Part shown: piece by piece, positions 1 through 8,854 of the stretch | How positions within the stretch are numbered: position 1 is the first letter of the stretch | Layout: each line of letters opens with the position of its first letter | Assembly (NCBI GenBank): GCA_034663635.1 | Contig: JAXDJH010000013.1 | Coordinates: 329,778-393,777, forward strand | DNA from: JAXDJH01 sp034663635 | Lineage (GTDB): Bacteria > Actinomycetota > CADDZG01 > WHSQ01 | Reading direction: 5' to 3' | DNA length: 64,000 nt | Program-made: the position numbers and the translations under genes | The notes under the pieces: model-generated | The model's input: only the letters and a program-made list of their open reading frames with translations | Told to the model about the DNA's origin: nothing | Database searches by the model: none

Positions 1-941
1 CCGCCCGTGGTCCCACCGTCGGCCGCGATCACCCCAGTCGCAACGAGCAGGCTCTCGAGTGAGGCCAGGATGGGCTTGGACTTGACGTCGAGGATGGCCG
101 AGGCGATCGACCATTTGGCGCCATCGTCGAAGTAGCCGAAGGCATCGGTGAAGGCATCCTCCAGGCTGCCGGACGCGTTGCGGGCGATCGTGAAGCCGAT
201 GAGCAGGTCGGTCGGTTTCCGCTTGAGGTACTCCTTCATGAATCCGACCGGCTTGCCGCCGGCGAGTTCAGAGAAATAATCGAGAGGCACTCTTTGCTGC
301 AGGCCGAGTTGGTTCTCCAGACCCTGCCCCAGTTGCTCGAGGTCACCTTCCAGCGTCACTTGCTCTTTGAGGAGCGATTGATCCCACGCGTCTTGCAGAC
401 GGAGTTGGTAAGGGATCGCCACACTGGGAAGGTCGCCCGCTACGACGGTTGCTTGGAAATATGAGTTCACGTCGAGCGGAACTTGACCGGTCGCGTCGAG
501 CCCAACCCCTCCGACGTAGACACCGAGACGGGTTGAACCGAAGTCGCGGTCGATGCGGTAGCTCGCAGACGAAGTAGAAGCCGTCACGTCATCGAACTGC
601 GTGGTCGTAGTTGCTTTAACTTCCACGAGAGCATGTCCGGCTTCGACTTCGAACTCCGTGGGTGAAGCGACGACGACTCTGGTGTCGGGTTGAAGCGTCG
701 CTTTGCGATCGTCCTCGCCGCCTTCAAGAGCGAAGGTCGCTCGGGCACCCTTCTCGGTCTCGATGATGTCGCCGGGTTCGATCTCGATCGTGCTGCCGAC
801 GGAGATCGACTTCCCATCGCGGAGAACGTGAACGTCTCCCCCGCCATCGCGACGAAGTTGCATGCCGCTCAAGGCGTCCGGCCTGGAACAAGCTCCAGCT
901 GCGAGGAGCACCACGATGAGGGCGAGAGCAGTCCGCTTCAT
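1..941 (-). CDS. FecR-like lipoprotein, C-terminus cut by window edge
   Basis: The reading frame is open from an ATG at 941 to the left edge (313 codons visible). The N-terminus is a short hydrophobic signal ending in a lipobox (LLAAGAC), so the protein is probably lipid-anchored on the outer face of the membrane. Residues of about 30-110 (VLRDGKSISVG, IEPGDIIETEKGARATF, LQPDTRVVV) resemble the FecR beta-rich domain, where a charged or modified surface is sensed; the rest is unrecognised. An AAAGGA Shine-Dalgarno-like stretch lies just before the ATG. It lies downstream of the large histidine kinase with a 123-base gap and may be co-transcribed with it. Its role is unknown. Confidence 0.72.
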   Translation of the reverse strand, partial: MKRTALALIVVLLAAGACSRPDALSGMQLRRDGGGDVHVLRDGKSISVGSTIEIEPGDIIETEKGARATFALEGGEDDRKATLQPDTRVVVASPTEFEVEAGHALVEVKATTTTQFDDVTASTSSASYRIDRDFGSTRLGVYVGGVGLDATGQVPLDVNSYFQATVVAGDLPSVAIPYQLRLQDAWDQSLLKEQVTLEGDLEQLGQGLENQLGLQQRVPLDYFSELAGGKPVGFMKEYLKRKPTDLLIGFTIARNASGSLEDAFTDAFGYFDDGAKWSIASAILDVKSKPILASLESLLVATGVIAADGGTTG

Positions 942-1064
942 TAGTCCTTTAAGAGTTTCGACGGGCGACTTATCCGCCTTGAGTCCGAATACGACCAGTT
1001 TCCGCCATTCCACCTGGCTCTTGAATAGTCCTTTTGGGCTACTTTTGGACCCTTCGAGGACTAG

Positions 1065-3962
1065 CTAAGCAGCGCCAGCGCCACTCCCGCCCTCGCTCTT
1101 TACGCCCGGATCCTCCTCGGGCGCTGCCACGGGGCCCGCTGCCTCCCCAACCTCCAAAGTGGGAGCCCGTTCCTCGGTCTGCCCGCCTTGCCTGGCCGCA
1201 GGAAGCGTGATCGTCATGGTCGTGCCCCGGTCCACGACGCTGTCGACCGTGGCCGTCCCGCCGTGAGCCTCGACGATCCTCTGGACGAAAGCCAGACCCA
1301 GGCCAAGTCCCCCATAGCTCCGCGTCTCGGACCCGTCCAGCTGATGGAAATCGGTAAAGACCTTCGAGATGTCCTTGGGATTGATGCCGATCCCCTCATC
1401 GGTGATGACGATCTTCACCGACCGCTGGCGTCGACCGTCGTCGTCGGTTCCCGTCCCCTTGGCCGCGAGCACGACCCGGCCCCCTCGAGGCGAGAACTTC
1501 ACCGCGTTATCGATCACCTCTTGCAGCGACCGGCGCAGCAAACGCTCGTCGCCCGCGACCATCGGCAGCTTCCCGGGCACGTCGATCTCGAATGTGTGAC
1601 TCGGGGCTCTCACTTGCCAATCGCTAGCAAGGGACTCGAGCATCTCGGCGATGTCTACGGGCTTCTCACGCGGAGCCAGTCTCCCGGCCTCCATCGCGGA
1701 GAAGTCAACAAGAAGCTCGACGATCCGTTCCAGGCGACCGGTGGACTCCAGGATCCCCGCGACGAACTTCACGGTCTTGTCACGCGGAAGGTCCTTCCGC
1801 CCGAGGATCTCGGCGTAACCCTTGATCGGTGTGAGTGGGGTTCTCAATTCATGCGAGATGTTCGCGAGGAACTCGGACTTCATCCGCTCCACTTCGCGCT
1901 CACGGGTCATGTCACGGAGAACGGTCACACCACCGTTGACCTCTCCATCGTCATCCGTTAGGACGGCGCCGACAGCAGCGATGGGAACTCGGTCCCCGTT
2001 CTTGTGAGCGATATAGATGTTGTCGACGAAGCCCTCCGACAGGTCGAAGATCGGGAGAGGAACCGCGTCGCCCTGCGAATCGCGAGCGTCGAGGATAGTC
2101 GTGACCTGTTTCCCGAGCGCGTGCTTGGCCTTCAGTCCGGTTAGCGCCTCGGCCTCCCGGTTGAACGCGACGACATTGTGATCGGCGTCGGTGGCCACGA
2201 GACCGTCCGCCATCGATTGGATGATGGTTTCGATACGGGCGCGCAGACGATGCTCTTCCCTGGCCGCGTCGCGCAGATCCTTCGTCATCTTGAACAGCGA
2301 AGACGTCATGTCGTTGAACGTCTCGCCCAGGCGGCCAACCTCGTCGTCGCCCTCGATGGGTGCCTGCGCGTTGAGGTCTCCCTCCCGAACGGCTTGGGCG
2401 GTATCGGTCAGGAGTTGGATCGGGCGGGTGATGCGGCGGCCCGAAAGCCACGCGAGACCGAGAGCGGCGGTCCCAACCGCCATCGCGACGAGGAAGAGCG
2501 TCCGGATGAAGCTTTGTCGGGTCGCGACGATGCTTGTCGCGGGCGACGAGAACACCAAGGTGGCAACCGACTCGTGCGTCGACGTGTCGATCGTGGTGAA
2601 GGCCGAGAAATATGCGTCGTCACCGAGGACCTGGCGTTCCGTCACGGGTACCTCGGACGAAACGATCTCTGTGTTGAGTTTGCGGGGCACGATCCGTTCT
2701 TTGAGGGCGCTGGGGGGAAGCGTCGTGGCGATGACTTTTCCCCCTTCGCCGACCAATGTCGCGTTAAGGAAAAGATCCTCAGACAGCTTCTCGATATCGA
2801 GGTGATTCAAGATCCTGCCGGCAACGACCACGCCTGCCATTCGGCCCGGCACCTGAGGATCCTCGACCTTCTCGGCCGCCATCACAAAAACAAGCCGCGG
2901 CCCGATGTCGATAGGGCTCGAGGCCCTCGGGCTCACCTCATCGACGATCTCCGTAACGAGCTTGGACCCATTTATCCGAAAGACGTCGGCGCCCTTGATC
3001 GACTCGACGCCATCGAAGCCGAGGACGCTGCCTTTCTCGTCGGTGAACATCAGGAAATCGAATTCGAACGGTGTCTCGTCTCCGGTCCGCAGGAGTGCCG
3101 CGGTCTCGTTCATGTCCGCGTGAGCCGCGATCGGAGTTTGAATGGAATCGCTGAGACTCGCGACTATCCCGACATCTTTCAGGACCTCGAGCGGCTGGGT
3201 GACCTCGATGTCGGTCTCAGTTGAAGCGAGCTGCTGCTTCACTCGTTCGAGGGCGTCCTTCTCGACGCTGTTGGACAGGACACCGGTGAGCGACGTTGAA
3301 AGCGCGAGGACGACGGCGACGAGCAGCGCGGCGAACGAGGCAACGAACCGCGTACGGATGCTCGAACGGACGGCGGTCCACACCCACGCAGCGACCATGA
3401 AGAAACCGAGGGCTTTCGCGCCGTGGCCGATGTAGGCATAGATCGGAACTGCTTTCGCGCTGAAGTCTGCGTCGACCGCTCCCTTGGCGGCGGTCATCAC
3501 TTCGAACACGCTCAGGAGCAGAGCCGCCATCGCCAGTCGTCGCAGGGTCCTGGGTCCGGCCGTTAGCGAGCCCCACAATGCCGCGATCGCAAGGACGAAC
3601 GCGGCCCCCGCGGGCGCAAAGAGCAACGGCTCCTCGACCCTGTAGGCCGCGGCCGCGGTGGCCGCCGAACCTGCGGAGCCGAGGCGGATGCCGCCCATGA
3701 TCCCGACCAGGATGAAGGCGTAGCCGAGCGCGCGCAGTCCGATCAGGAGCGGGTCACCATCGGCTTCGTAGAAGCCGCCTCCGTGGAGCACCTGGGCCCC
3801 CGCGAGAGAGACGAAGCCCAGCCCGACCGTGACGCGGTTCGAAACGTCTCCCGGAACCAGTGAAGGGCGGGTGAAAGCCATCAAGGCTCCCCCCGCCGCG
3901 ACCAGGAAGCCGAGGAACTCGATAGTGAAGTGAAGTGGGACGGCTATATAGCTGTCGAACAT
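1065..3962 (-). CDS. Large membrane sensor histidine kinase (7TM-Cache-HAMP-PAS-HisKA-HATPase)
   Basis: This 965-residue kinase begins with about six or seven hydrophobic helices (residues 1-230). An extracytoplasmic Cache-like sensor follows (about 235-485), then another membrane helix, a HAMP linker (RRITRPIQLL), a PAS domain, a HisKA domain with ANISHELRTPL (phospho-acceptor His704) and a HATPase domain with an N-box (EVIDNAVKFS) and G-boxes (DEGIGI, GGLGLGL). The tail is rich in acidic and small residues. It probably senses an extracellular or membrane signal and phosphorylates a response regulator, but none is encoded next to it. It follows the YlbL-like and mreB genes on the same strand with gaps of about 46 bases, so an operon linked to the cell envelope is likely. 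Confidence 0.9.
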   Translation of the reverse strand: MFDSYIAVPLHFTIEFLGFLVAAGGALMAFTRPSLVPGDVSNRVTVGLGFVSLAGAQVLHGGGFYEADGDPLLIGLRALGYAFILVGIMGGIRLGSAGSAATAAAAYRVEEPLLFAPAGAAFVLAIAALWGSLTAGPRTLRRLAMAALLLSVFEVMTAAKGAVDADFSAKAVPIYAYIGHGAKALGFFMVAAWVWTAVRSSIRTRFVASFAALLVAVVLALSTSLTGVLSNSVEKDALERVKQQLASTETDIEVTQPLEVLKDVGIVASLSDSIQTPIAAHADMNETAALLRTGDETPFEFDFLMFTDEKGSVLGFDGVESIKGADVFRINGSKLVTEIVDEVSPRASSPIDIGPRLVFVMAAEKVEDPQVPGRMAGVVVAGRILNHLDIEKLSEDLFLNATLVGEGGKVIATTLPPSALKERIVPRKLNTEIVSSEVPVTERQVLGDDAYFSAFTTIDTSTHESVATLVFSSPATSIVATRQSFIRTLFLVAMAVGTAALGLAWLSGRRITRPIQLLTDTAQAVREGDLNAQAPIEGDDEVGRLGETFNDMTSSLFKMTKDLRDAAREEHRLRARIETIIQSMADGLVATDADHNVVAFNREAEALTGLKAKHALGKQVTTILDARDSQGDAVPLPIFDLSEGFVDNIYIAHKNGDRVPIAAVGAVLTDDDGEVNGGVTVLRDMTREREVERMKSEFLANISHELRTPLTPIKGYAEILGRKDLPRDKTVKFVAGILESTGRLERIVELLVDFSAMEAGRLAPREKPVDIAEMLESLASDWQVRAPSHTFEIDVPGKLPMVAGDERLLRRSLQEVIDNAVKFSPRGGRVVLAAKGTGTDDDGRRQRSVKIVITDEGIGINPKDISKVFTDFHQLDGSETRSYGGLGLGLAFVQRIVEAHGGTATVDSVVDRGTTMTITLPAARQGGQTEERAPTLEVGEAAGPVAAPEEDPGVKSEGGSGAGAA

Positions 3963-4008
3963 CGCGAACAGTGTCCCACTTTGCCCCCGCCGATTGCCAT
4001 GTTCGGCG

Positions 4009-5058
4009 TCAGTCGAGCCCTTCCAGGTAGTCGACCGCGTCAGAGAATGTCGAGATCTTCACCACGTCCATGTCATCGGCGACGGCCACGGCGTCGTCAT
4101 AGTTGGCAGCGGGGGCAAGGAAGATGGTGGCCCCCGCCTGCTCGGCTCCCGCGATCTTCTGCTGGATCCCTCCGATCGGACCCACGCCCCCATCGCACGC
4201 GATCGTGCCGGTACCTGCGATCTGCCGGCCGTCCGTGAGGTCTTCGGGGGTAAGTAGGTCGTAGATCGACAGCGTCATCATCAGCCCGCCCGACGGGCCT
4301 CCGATCTTTCCCGTATCGACTTCGATGTCGACGCCGGGGTCGAACCGGTAGTGCACATCCTCCATGAAGACCCCAAGGAACGGCGCACCGGGCTCCTGCG
4401 GGTTCTCCGCGGTTGGGATCGTGAGATCCACTTTCTTTCCCTCGCGTTTCACCGAGACCGCCACCTCTTCACCGATCTCGTGTTGGTCGATCAGACGTCC
4501 GACATCGCATGTCGTTTCGACAGACTGTCCGTCGATCGTGACGATCACATCGCCCGGTTCGACGACGCCCTCCGCCGGCGCGCCTTGAACCGTGTCGGTG
4601 ACGCGCGCTCCGTCTCCGGTTGGGTGTCCGAAGCCGAGCTCGGCGAGAGCAACTTCTTGCGCGTGGCGCTTGGAATCCTCCATCTCGGTTTTCTGCTCCT
4701 CGATCACTTTGTCGAGAGGTCGGCCGCCGGTGACGTCGTCTTTCATGACGAGCGCTTTCGTGTCGTCGAACTGAGCCTTGATGACGTCAACGAGCGTCAC
4801 CTGCGGATCGACGCTGACGGTCGTAAGCAACAGGGCTCCTTCGGATGAGTAGGTTCGAGCGTCCGAGACGCGGATCAGACTTTCGATATCGCGCACCGGG
4901 CCCGGGAGATAGAGATAGAAGACGGGGATGGGAGCGAAGAACGCGGCCAGAACGAGGCCGGTCGCGAGAACCGCGGTCAGGATGACCCGCAGCATCGATG
5001 CGGACTTCACCGGCTTTACGCCTGGGGGGTCGGGTGGTCCGAGGTCTCCTGAGAGCAT
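4009..5058 (-). CDS. YlbL-type PDZ/S16 (Lon-like) membrane serine protease
   Basis: The 349-residue protein has one N-terminal transmembrane helix (LRVILTAVLATGLVLAAFF). A PDZ domain follows (about 130-215, VVEPGDVIVTIDGQSV), and then a C-terminal Lon-type S16 protease domain. The catalytic dyad is visible: Ser256 in GGPSGGL and Lys301 in GGIQQKIAGA, spaced as in Lon. Such proteins are widespread in Gram-positives and actinobacteria and are thought to degrade or process envelope proteins on the outer side of the membrane. It lies directly downstream of mreB (46-base gap) and upstream of the large sensor kinase, consistent with a role in envelope quality control. Confidence 0.88.
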   Translation of the reverse strand: MLSGDLGPPDPPGVKPVKSASMLRVILTAVLATGLVLAAFFAPIPVFYLYLPGPVRDIESLIRVSDARTYSSEGALLLTTVSVDPQVTLVDVIKAQFDDTKALVMKDDVTGGRPLDKVIEEQKTEMEDSKRHAQEVALAELGFGHPTGDGARVTDTVQGAPAEGVVEPGDVIVTIDGQSVETTCDVGRLIDQHEIGEEVAVSVKREGKKVDLTIPTAENPQEPGAPFLGVFMEDVHYRFDPGVDIEVDTGKIGGPSGGLMMTLSIYDLLTPEDLTDGRQIAGTGTIACDGGVGPIGGIQQKIAGAEQAGATIFLAPAANYDDAVAVADDMDVVKISTFSDAVDYLEGLD

Positions 5059-5104
5059 GGACGGCTAAGGGTAGAAGGCTCGAACCGCTAGTCGCGCTAG
5101 GTGG

Positions 5105-6106
5105 TTAGCGGGCGCCGACGAAGATCGACTTGAGGCTATCGAAGGCCTCCAGGCACTTCCCAGCCCCCAGAACCACGGCCTCGAGGGGCTGAGGAGTCAC
5201 ATGGACGGGCACCTCAGTCTGCTGGGAGAGCAGCATGTCGAGGCCGGCGAGCATCCCGCCTCCGCCCGTCAGGGTGATGCCGTTGTTGAGCACGTCCTGG
5301 ACGAGATCCGGTGGCGATTGGCCGAGACAATCGATGACCGCTTTCACGATCGCGTTGACCGGCTCGGCGATCGCTTCGCGTATCTCTTCGGACGTGATCA
5401 GGATGTTTTTCGGTAGACCGCTCGCGAGATCGCGTCCGCGCAGCTCGGCTTTCTGTTCGTTCGCCATCGGGAACGCGGACCCGATCGAGATCTTGATGCG
5501 CTCCGCGGTTCGTTCGCCGATCGCGATCGTGTACTCGCGACGTACCCAGTTCTGGATCGCCGCGTCGAGATCGAACCCGCCGACGCGCACCGCGGTGTTG
5601 GTGACCATCCCGCCCATCGATATGAGCGCGACTTCGCTCGTTCCACCGCCCACGTCGACGACGAGGTTTCCGATCGGTTCGTGAACGGGAAGGTTCGCTC
5701 CGATCGCCGCGGCGAGCGGCTCCTCGATCAGGTGACAGGTTCGGGCCCCGGCCGAGAGGGTGGCCTCCTCGACCGCCCGACGTTCGACCTCGGTCAGCGC
5801 GCTCGCCACGCAAACGAGCGCTCTGGGGCGGGACAGGCGGGTGACGCCCGATCTCTGGAGGATCAGGCGGATCAACTTTTCGGTGACTTCGAAGTCGGAG
5901 ATCGCTCCGGACCGCAGCGGCCGGATGGCGACGATGTAGCCGGGAGTGCGACCGATCATCTGCCAGGCCTCGTCGCCCATCGCGAGAACGGCTCCCGTCT
6001 CTTTATTGAGCGCGAGCACAGTCGGCTCAGAGAAAAGGATGCCCCTCTGTCGTTGGTAGACGAGAGTGTTGGCCGTGCCGAGATCTATCGCGAGGTCGCG
6101 AGCCAC
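5105..6106 (-). CDS. mreB: Rod shape-determining actin-like protein MreB
   Basis: The 333-residue protein has the actin/Hsp70 ATPase fold of MreB. Phosphate-1 is DLAIDLGTANTLVY at the N-terminus, phosphate-2 is VVDVGGGTSEVALIS near residue 150, and the adenosine motif is ITLTGGGGMLAGLD near 280. MreB forms membrane-associated filaments that guide lateral peptidoglycan synthesis. No mreC or mreD is beside it, so this may be a stand-alone paralogue. It heads a leftward run with the YlbL-like protease and the sensor kinase, and a small membrane-protein gene lies 23 bases upstream on the same strand. Confidence 0.93.
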   Translation of the reverse strand: MARDLAIDLGTANTLVYQRQRGILFSEPTVLALNKETGAVLAMGDEAWQMIGRTPGYIVAIRPLRSGAISDFEVTEKLIRLILQRSGVTRLSRPRALVCVASALTEVERRAVEEATLSAGARTCHLIEEPLAAAIGANLPVHEPIGNLVVDVGGGTSEVALISMGGMVTNTAVRVGGFDLDAAIQNWVRREYTIAIGERTAERIKISIGSAFPMANEQKAELRGRDLASGLPKNILITSEEIREAIAEPVNAIVKAVIDCLGQSPPDLVQDVLNNGITLTGGGGMLAGLDMLLSQQTEVPVHVTPQPLEAVVLGAGKCLEAFDSLKSIFVGAR

Positions 6107-6129
6107 ACGAACAGCTTAGAGCGTTGGGA

Positions 6130-6453
6130 TTAAGAAACTCGGCGAGCGGCTGCAGAGCGAGCACGGTGACGCCCCTCGGTGCGGGCGCGACGGCGAGCTT
6201 CAACGCGACGGCGAGCTGCCACGCGCTGGGCTTCGGTCATGGGAACTGGACGACCAGGAACGCGATGGGGGTCGGGGCGACGCTGAGGGCGAGCCTTGCG
6301 GAACGCACCCGGGTAGGCGCTGGGAGCGATCTTGGAAAGGGCGTTGCTGAACCCTTCGACGCTTCCCATGTGGGCGCGCTCACGGCGCTGCTGGACGAGC
6401 AAGCTGCCGATGCCGACGGCACCGACCGCGAACATGATGACGAGATAGATCAA
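6130..6453 (-). CDS. Small basic single-span membrane protein
   Basis: The 107-residue protein has one N-terminal transmembrane segment (MIYLVIMFAVGAVGIGSLLV) followed by a strongly basic cytoplasmic tail with many Arg residues (EAQRVAARRRVEARRRARTEG). I do not recognise a family. Similar small proteins with one membrane span and a basic tail are common in actinobacteria. It lies 23 bases upstream of mreB on the same strand, so co-expression with mreB is likely. The Arg-rich tail could bind nucleic acid or acidic lipid, but this is a guess. Confidence 0.6.
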   Translation of the reverse strand: MIYLVIMFAVGAVGIGSLLVQQRRERAHMGSVEGFSNALSKIAPSAYPGAFRKARPQRRPDPHRVPGRPVPMTEAQRVAARRRVEARRRARTEGRHRARSAAARRVS

Positions 6454-6599
6454 GCTGCGACTCCCTTTTCGGTCGTATCTGCGGCCCCGGCCAAAGGCGC
6501 CTCGTGTTGCCCGCGTGGGCGCAGCCGAGCCGAACGAGCCTCAGGGTAGCAGAGGCCCCTTGAAGGGGTTCTCCGGGTCCGATGGGCATCCTGCCGGGG

Positions 6600-7670
6600 C
6601 TAGATCTTTGTCCTTTTTCGGACGGTTCTCAGGGCGGCGGCCGCTCCGAGGAGACCCACGACGGCCGCCCCCTTGGCCAGATCCCCTCGTTTCACGGAGC
6701 GCTTACCCACCCTCACGAGGCCTCGGCTCAGGTCGACGGTTTCGGTGAAGGCCTCGAGGTTGGAGACCTCGCAGGTGAAGCCGGCCCCCGACAGTTTCTC
6801 GGTCGAGACGACCCATGGATGCATCACGTAGTGGAGGAATCCCTCCGGGGCTTCTGCCAGGCCCATCGACCACATCCGCTTGGCGAGCCCGAACGCGATC
6901 GGCTCGGGCAGCTCGAAGCGTTTGCGGTCGACTATCTCGAGCATCTGATCGGGCGACAGTGAACCCTCGGCGGCGAGGTTGTAGGCGCCGTCCCAATCGG
7001 CAAAGACGGCCTCGTGGAGCGCTCGCGCGACATCGGTCTCGTGCACGAACTGGAGGGGGGCCGCGTATCCCTGAACCGCGAAGAGCACCGGAGTTTGCAG
7101 CGCATGGGACCACGCGTTGTCGACGTGGGGGCCGAACACGATGGCGGGGCGGAACAACGTGAACGTCACGTCGGGAAACTCCTGACGGAACTCACGCACC
7201 ACGTATTCGACCTCGAGTTTGTGGGCCGGGTACGAGAAATCAAGATTCGCTCGGAGCGGCGCATCTTCGGTCAACGGGATGTCGTTGTCGGGATGCGCGC
7301 CATAAGCGACGGCGGAAGATGTGTAGACGATCTTCTTGACCCCCGCCTTCCCCGCTCCGTTGAAGACGTTCTGGCTCCCGTTCACGTTGACGTCGCGCAT
7401 CTCTTGCTCGTCGTGGATCGGATCCATGATGAAAGCCAGGTGCACAACAACGTCGACATCGGTAAAGCGCGCCTCGAGGGCCGGGCTTCGGACGTCAACC
7501 TCATCGAAAACGAACTTGGGGTGGGAGAAGGCCGGACGCCGGACGTCGAACCCGATAACCCTCTCGATCCGGTCATCGGCCGTGAGCTGCTCGATCAGGC
7601 GCCCGGCGATATAGCCGGAGGCGCCCGTAACGGCGACTTTCAGGGGCTTGGAGGAACCCTTTCTGGGCAT
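6600..7670 (-). CDS. NAD(P)-dependent SDR epimerase/dehydratase
   Basis: The 356-residue protein is an extended short-chain dehydrogenase. The Rossmann motif is VAVTGASGYIAGRL near the N-terminus. The DVVVHLAF motif is near residue 75, and the catalytic tyrosine and lysine are in SYPAHK near 145. Such proteins act on nucleotide sugars or similar alcohol/ketone substrates; the substrate here cannot be read. The C-terminus is unusual for a soluble SDR: it ends in a hydrophobic stretch (KGAAVVGLLGAAAALRTV) and a basic tail, suggesting membrane association. It is divergent from the DUF2342 gene, 47 bases apart. Confidence 0.85.
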   Translation of the reverse strand: MPRKGSSKPLKVAVTGASGYIAGRLIEQLTADDRIERVIGFDVRRPAFSHPKFVFDEVDVRSPALEARFTDVDVVVHLAFIMDPIHDEQEMRDVNVNGSQNVFNGAGKAGVKKIVYTSSAVAYGAHPDNDIPLTEDAPLRANLDFSYPAHKLEVEYVVREFRQEFPDVTFTLFRPAIVFGPHVDNAWSHALQTPVLFAVQGYAAPLQFVHETDVARALHEAVFADWDGAYNLAAEGSLSPDQMLEIVDRKRFELPEPIAFGLAKRMWSMGLAEAPEGFLHYVMHPWVVSTEKLSGAGFTCEVSNLEAFTETVDLSRGLVRVGKRSVKRGDLAKGAAVVGLLGAAAALRTVRKRTKI

Positions 7671-7717
7671 CGGCGGAGAGTACTTCGCTGTATCGCCCGG
7701 AGCGCGACCATAGGGAG

Positions 7718-8854
7718 ATGAGTCAGAACCCCTTCGGGGACATCCCGCTGTTCCGCGAGATCCAGCGCATCCTGTCCTCCGACCAGGGACCCGTTAATTA
7801 CGAGATAGCGCGTCAGATCGCCGGAACCATCGCCACGCAGCGAGAGGACCCTTCGCCGACCCCTGAGCTGAAGAACGAGATGGCCGAAGCCGTGCGTTCA
7901 TCCGAGCAGTTGCTTGTCGGCTACACGCGTTTGCAGCTTGACGAACCGTTGCGCTCAACGGCGATGGGCCGCGCGACATGGGTACTTGAAACCCTCAACG
8001 GATGGAAGTGGCTGTTCGACGCGCTTGCAGAGCGCCTGACCGAGGGCATGGCCCCCGCCGAAGGTGAGGGGGCCGATGCGATGGGGGCGGTGATGAAGCA
8101 GATCACTCCCCTGTTGATGGGCATTCAGACAGGAACGCTCGTTGGCCATCTCGCGAACGAGGCGCTGGGCCGCTACGACCTTCCGATCCCTCGCGAAGAT
8201 GACGGCACCTTGTTCTTCGTCGCGCCGAACCTCGCTGCGGTAGCCGATAAGTACCAGTTCGAAGCGTCGTCATTCCACAAGTGGTTCGCACTCAACGAGT
8301 CCGCTCGCCACGTCGTTGCGACATCGAGGCCGTGGACCATCAAGTACTTCCGCAGTCTCATCGTCGAGTTAACGACGGCGATCGAGATCGACGTGAGCGA
8401 CCTCGAGCGGCGTCTCGTCGAGTTGCAGAGCGGCAGCATGGAGGCGCTCCAAGAAGGGATCGGCGGCGAGCGATTCATGCCGCTCGTGCCGAACGAACGA
8501 CATCGTCTAGCGGCTCTGCGGCTTCGAAGCTTCAATGCGATCTTCGACGGCTACGGGAATCACGCGGCTTCCGCAGTGGCCCGGCACCTCGTCGCGGACG
8601 AGGCAAAGATCGCCGAAGGGATGGCGCGCTACGAGGCCGAGCCGAGCGAGGGCCGCGGGATGCTTGCGGGCATCCTCGGGATCGAGAGGGACCGGGCGCT
8701 CGAGACGGCCGGCTCGACGTTCTGCGCCGCGGTTGTGAAGATGCGCGGCATGGACAGCCTCAACAAGGTCTGGGACGCACCCGACAACCTCCCGACGATG
8801 GACGAGATCAAGGATCCATTCGCCTGGATGGAACGCATCCTCGTCGAGGAGTGA
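7718..8854 (+). CDS. DUF2342/zincin-2 family protein with degenerate metal site
   Basis: The 378-residue protein matches the actinobacterial DUF2342 family, some members of which are described as associated with coenzyme F420 biosynthesis. Family members normally carry HExxH followed by ..PW and a later EGYxEH segment. Here the corresponding segment is FALNESARHVVATSRPW (residues 190-206): the first His is Asn193, Glu194 is kept and the second His is Arg197. The later segment is DGYGNH (277-282). Zinc binding by the usual ligands therefore looks lost. The following LarA-like gene overlaps its last four bases, so the two are translationally coupled. The ATG directly follows GGGAG, so the transcript may be leaderless. 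Confidence 0.8.
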   Translation: MSQNPFGDIPLFREIQRILSSDQGPVNYEIARQIAGTIATQREDPSPTPELKNEMAEAVRSSEQLLVGYTRLQLDEPLRSTAMGRATWVLETLNGWKWLFDALAERLTEGMAPAEGEGADAMGAVMKQITPLLMGIQTGTLVGHLANEALGRYDLPIPREDDGTLFFVAPNLAAVADKYQFEASSFHKWFALNESARHVVATSRPWTIKYFRSLIVELTTAIEIDVSDLERRLVELQSGSMEALQEGIGGERFMPLVPNERHRLAALRLRSFNAIFDGYGNHAASAVARHLVADEAKIAEGMARYEAEPSEGRGMLAGILGIERDRALETAGSTFCAAVVKMRGMDSLNKVWDAPDNLPTMDEIKDPFAWMERILVEE

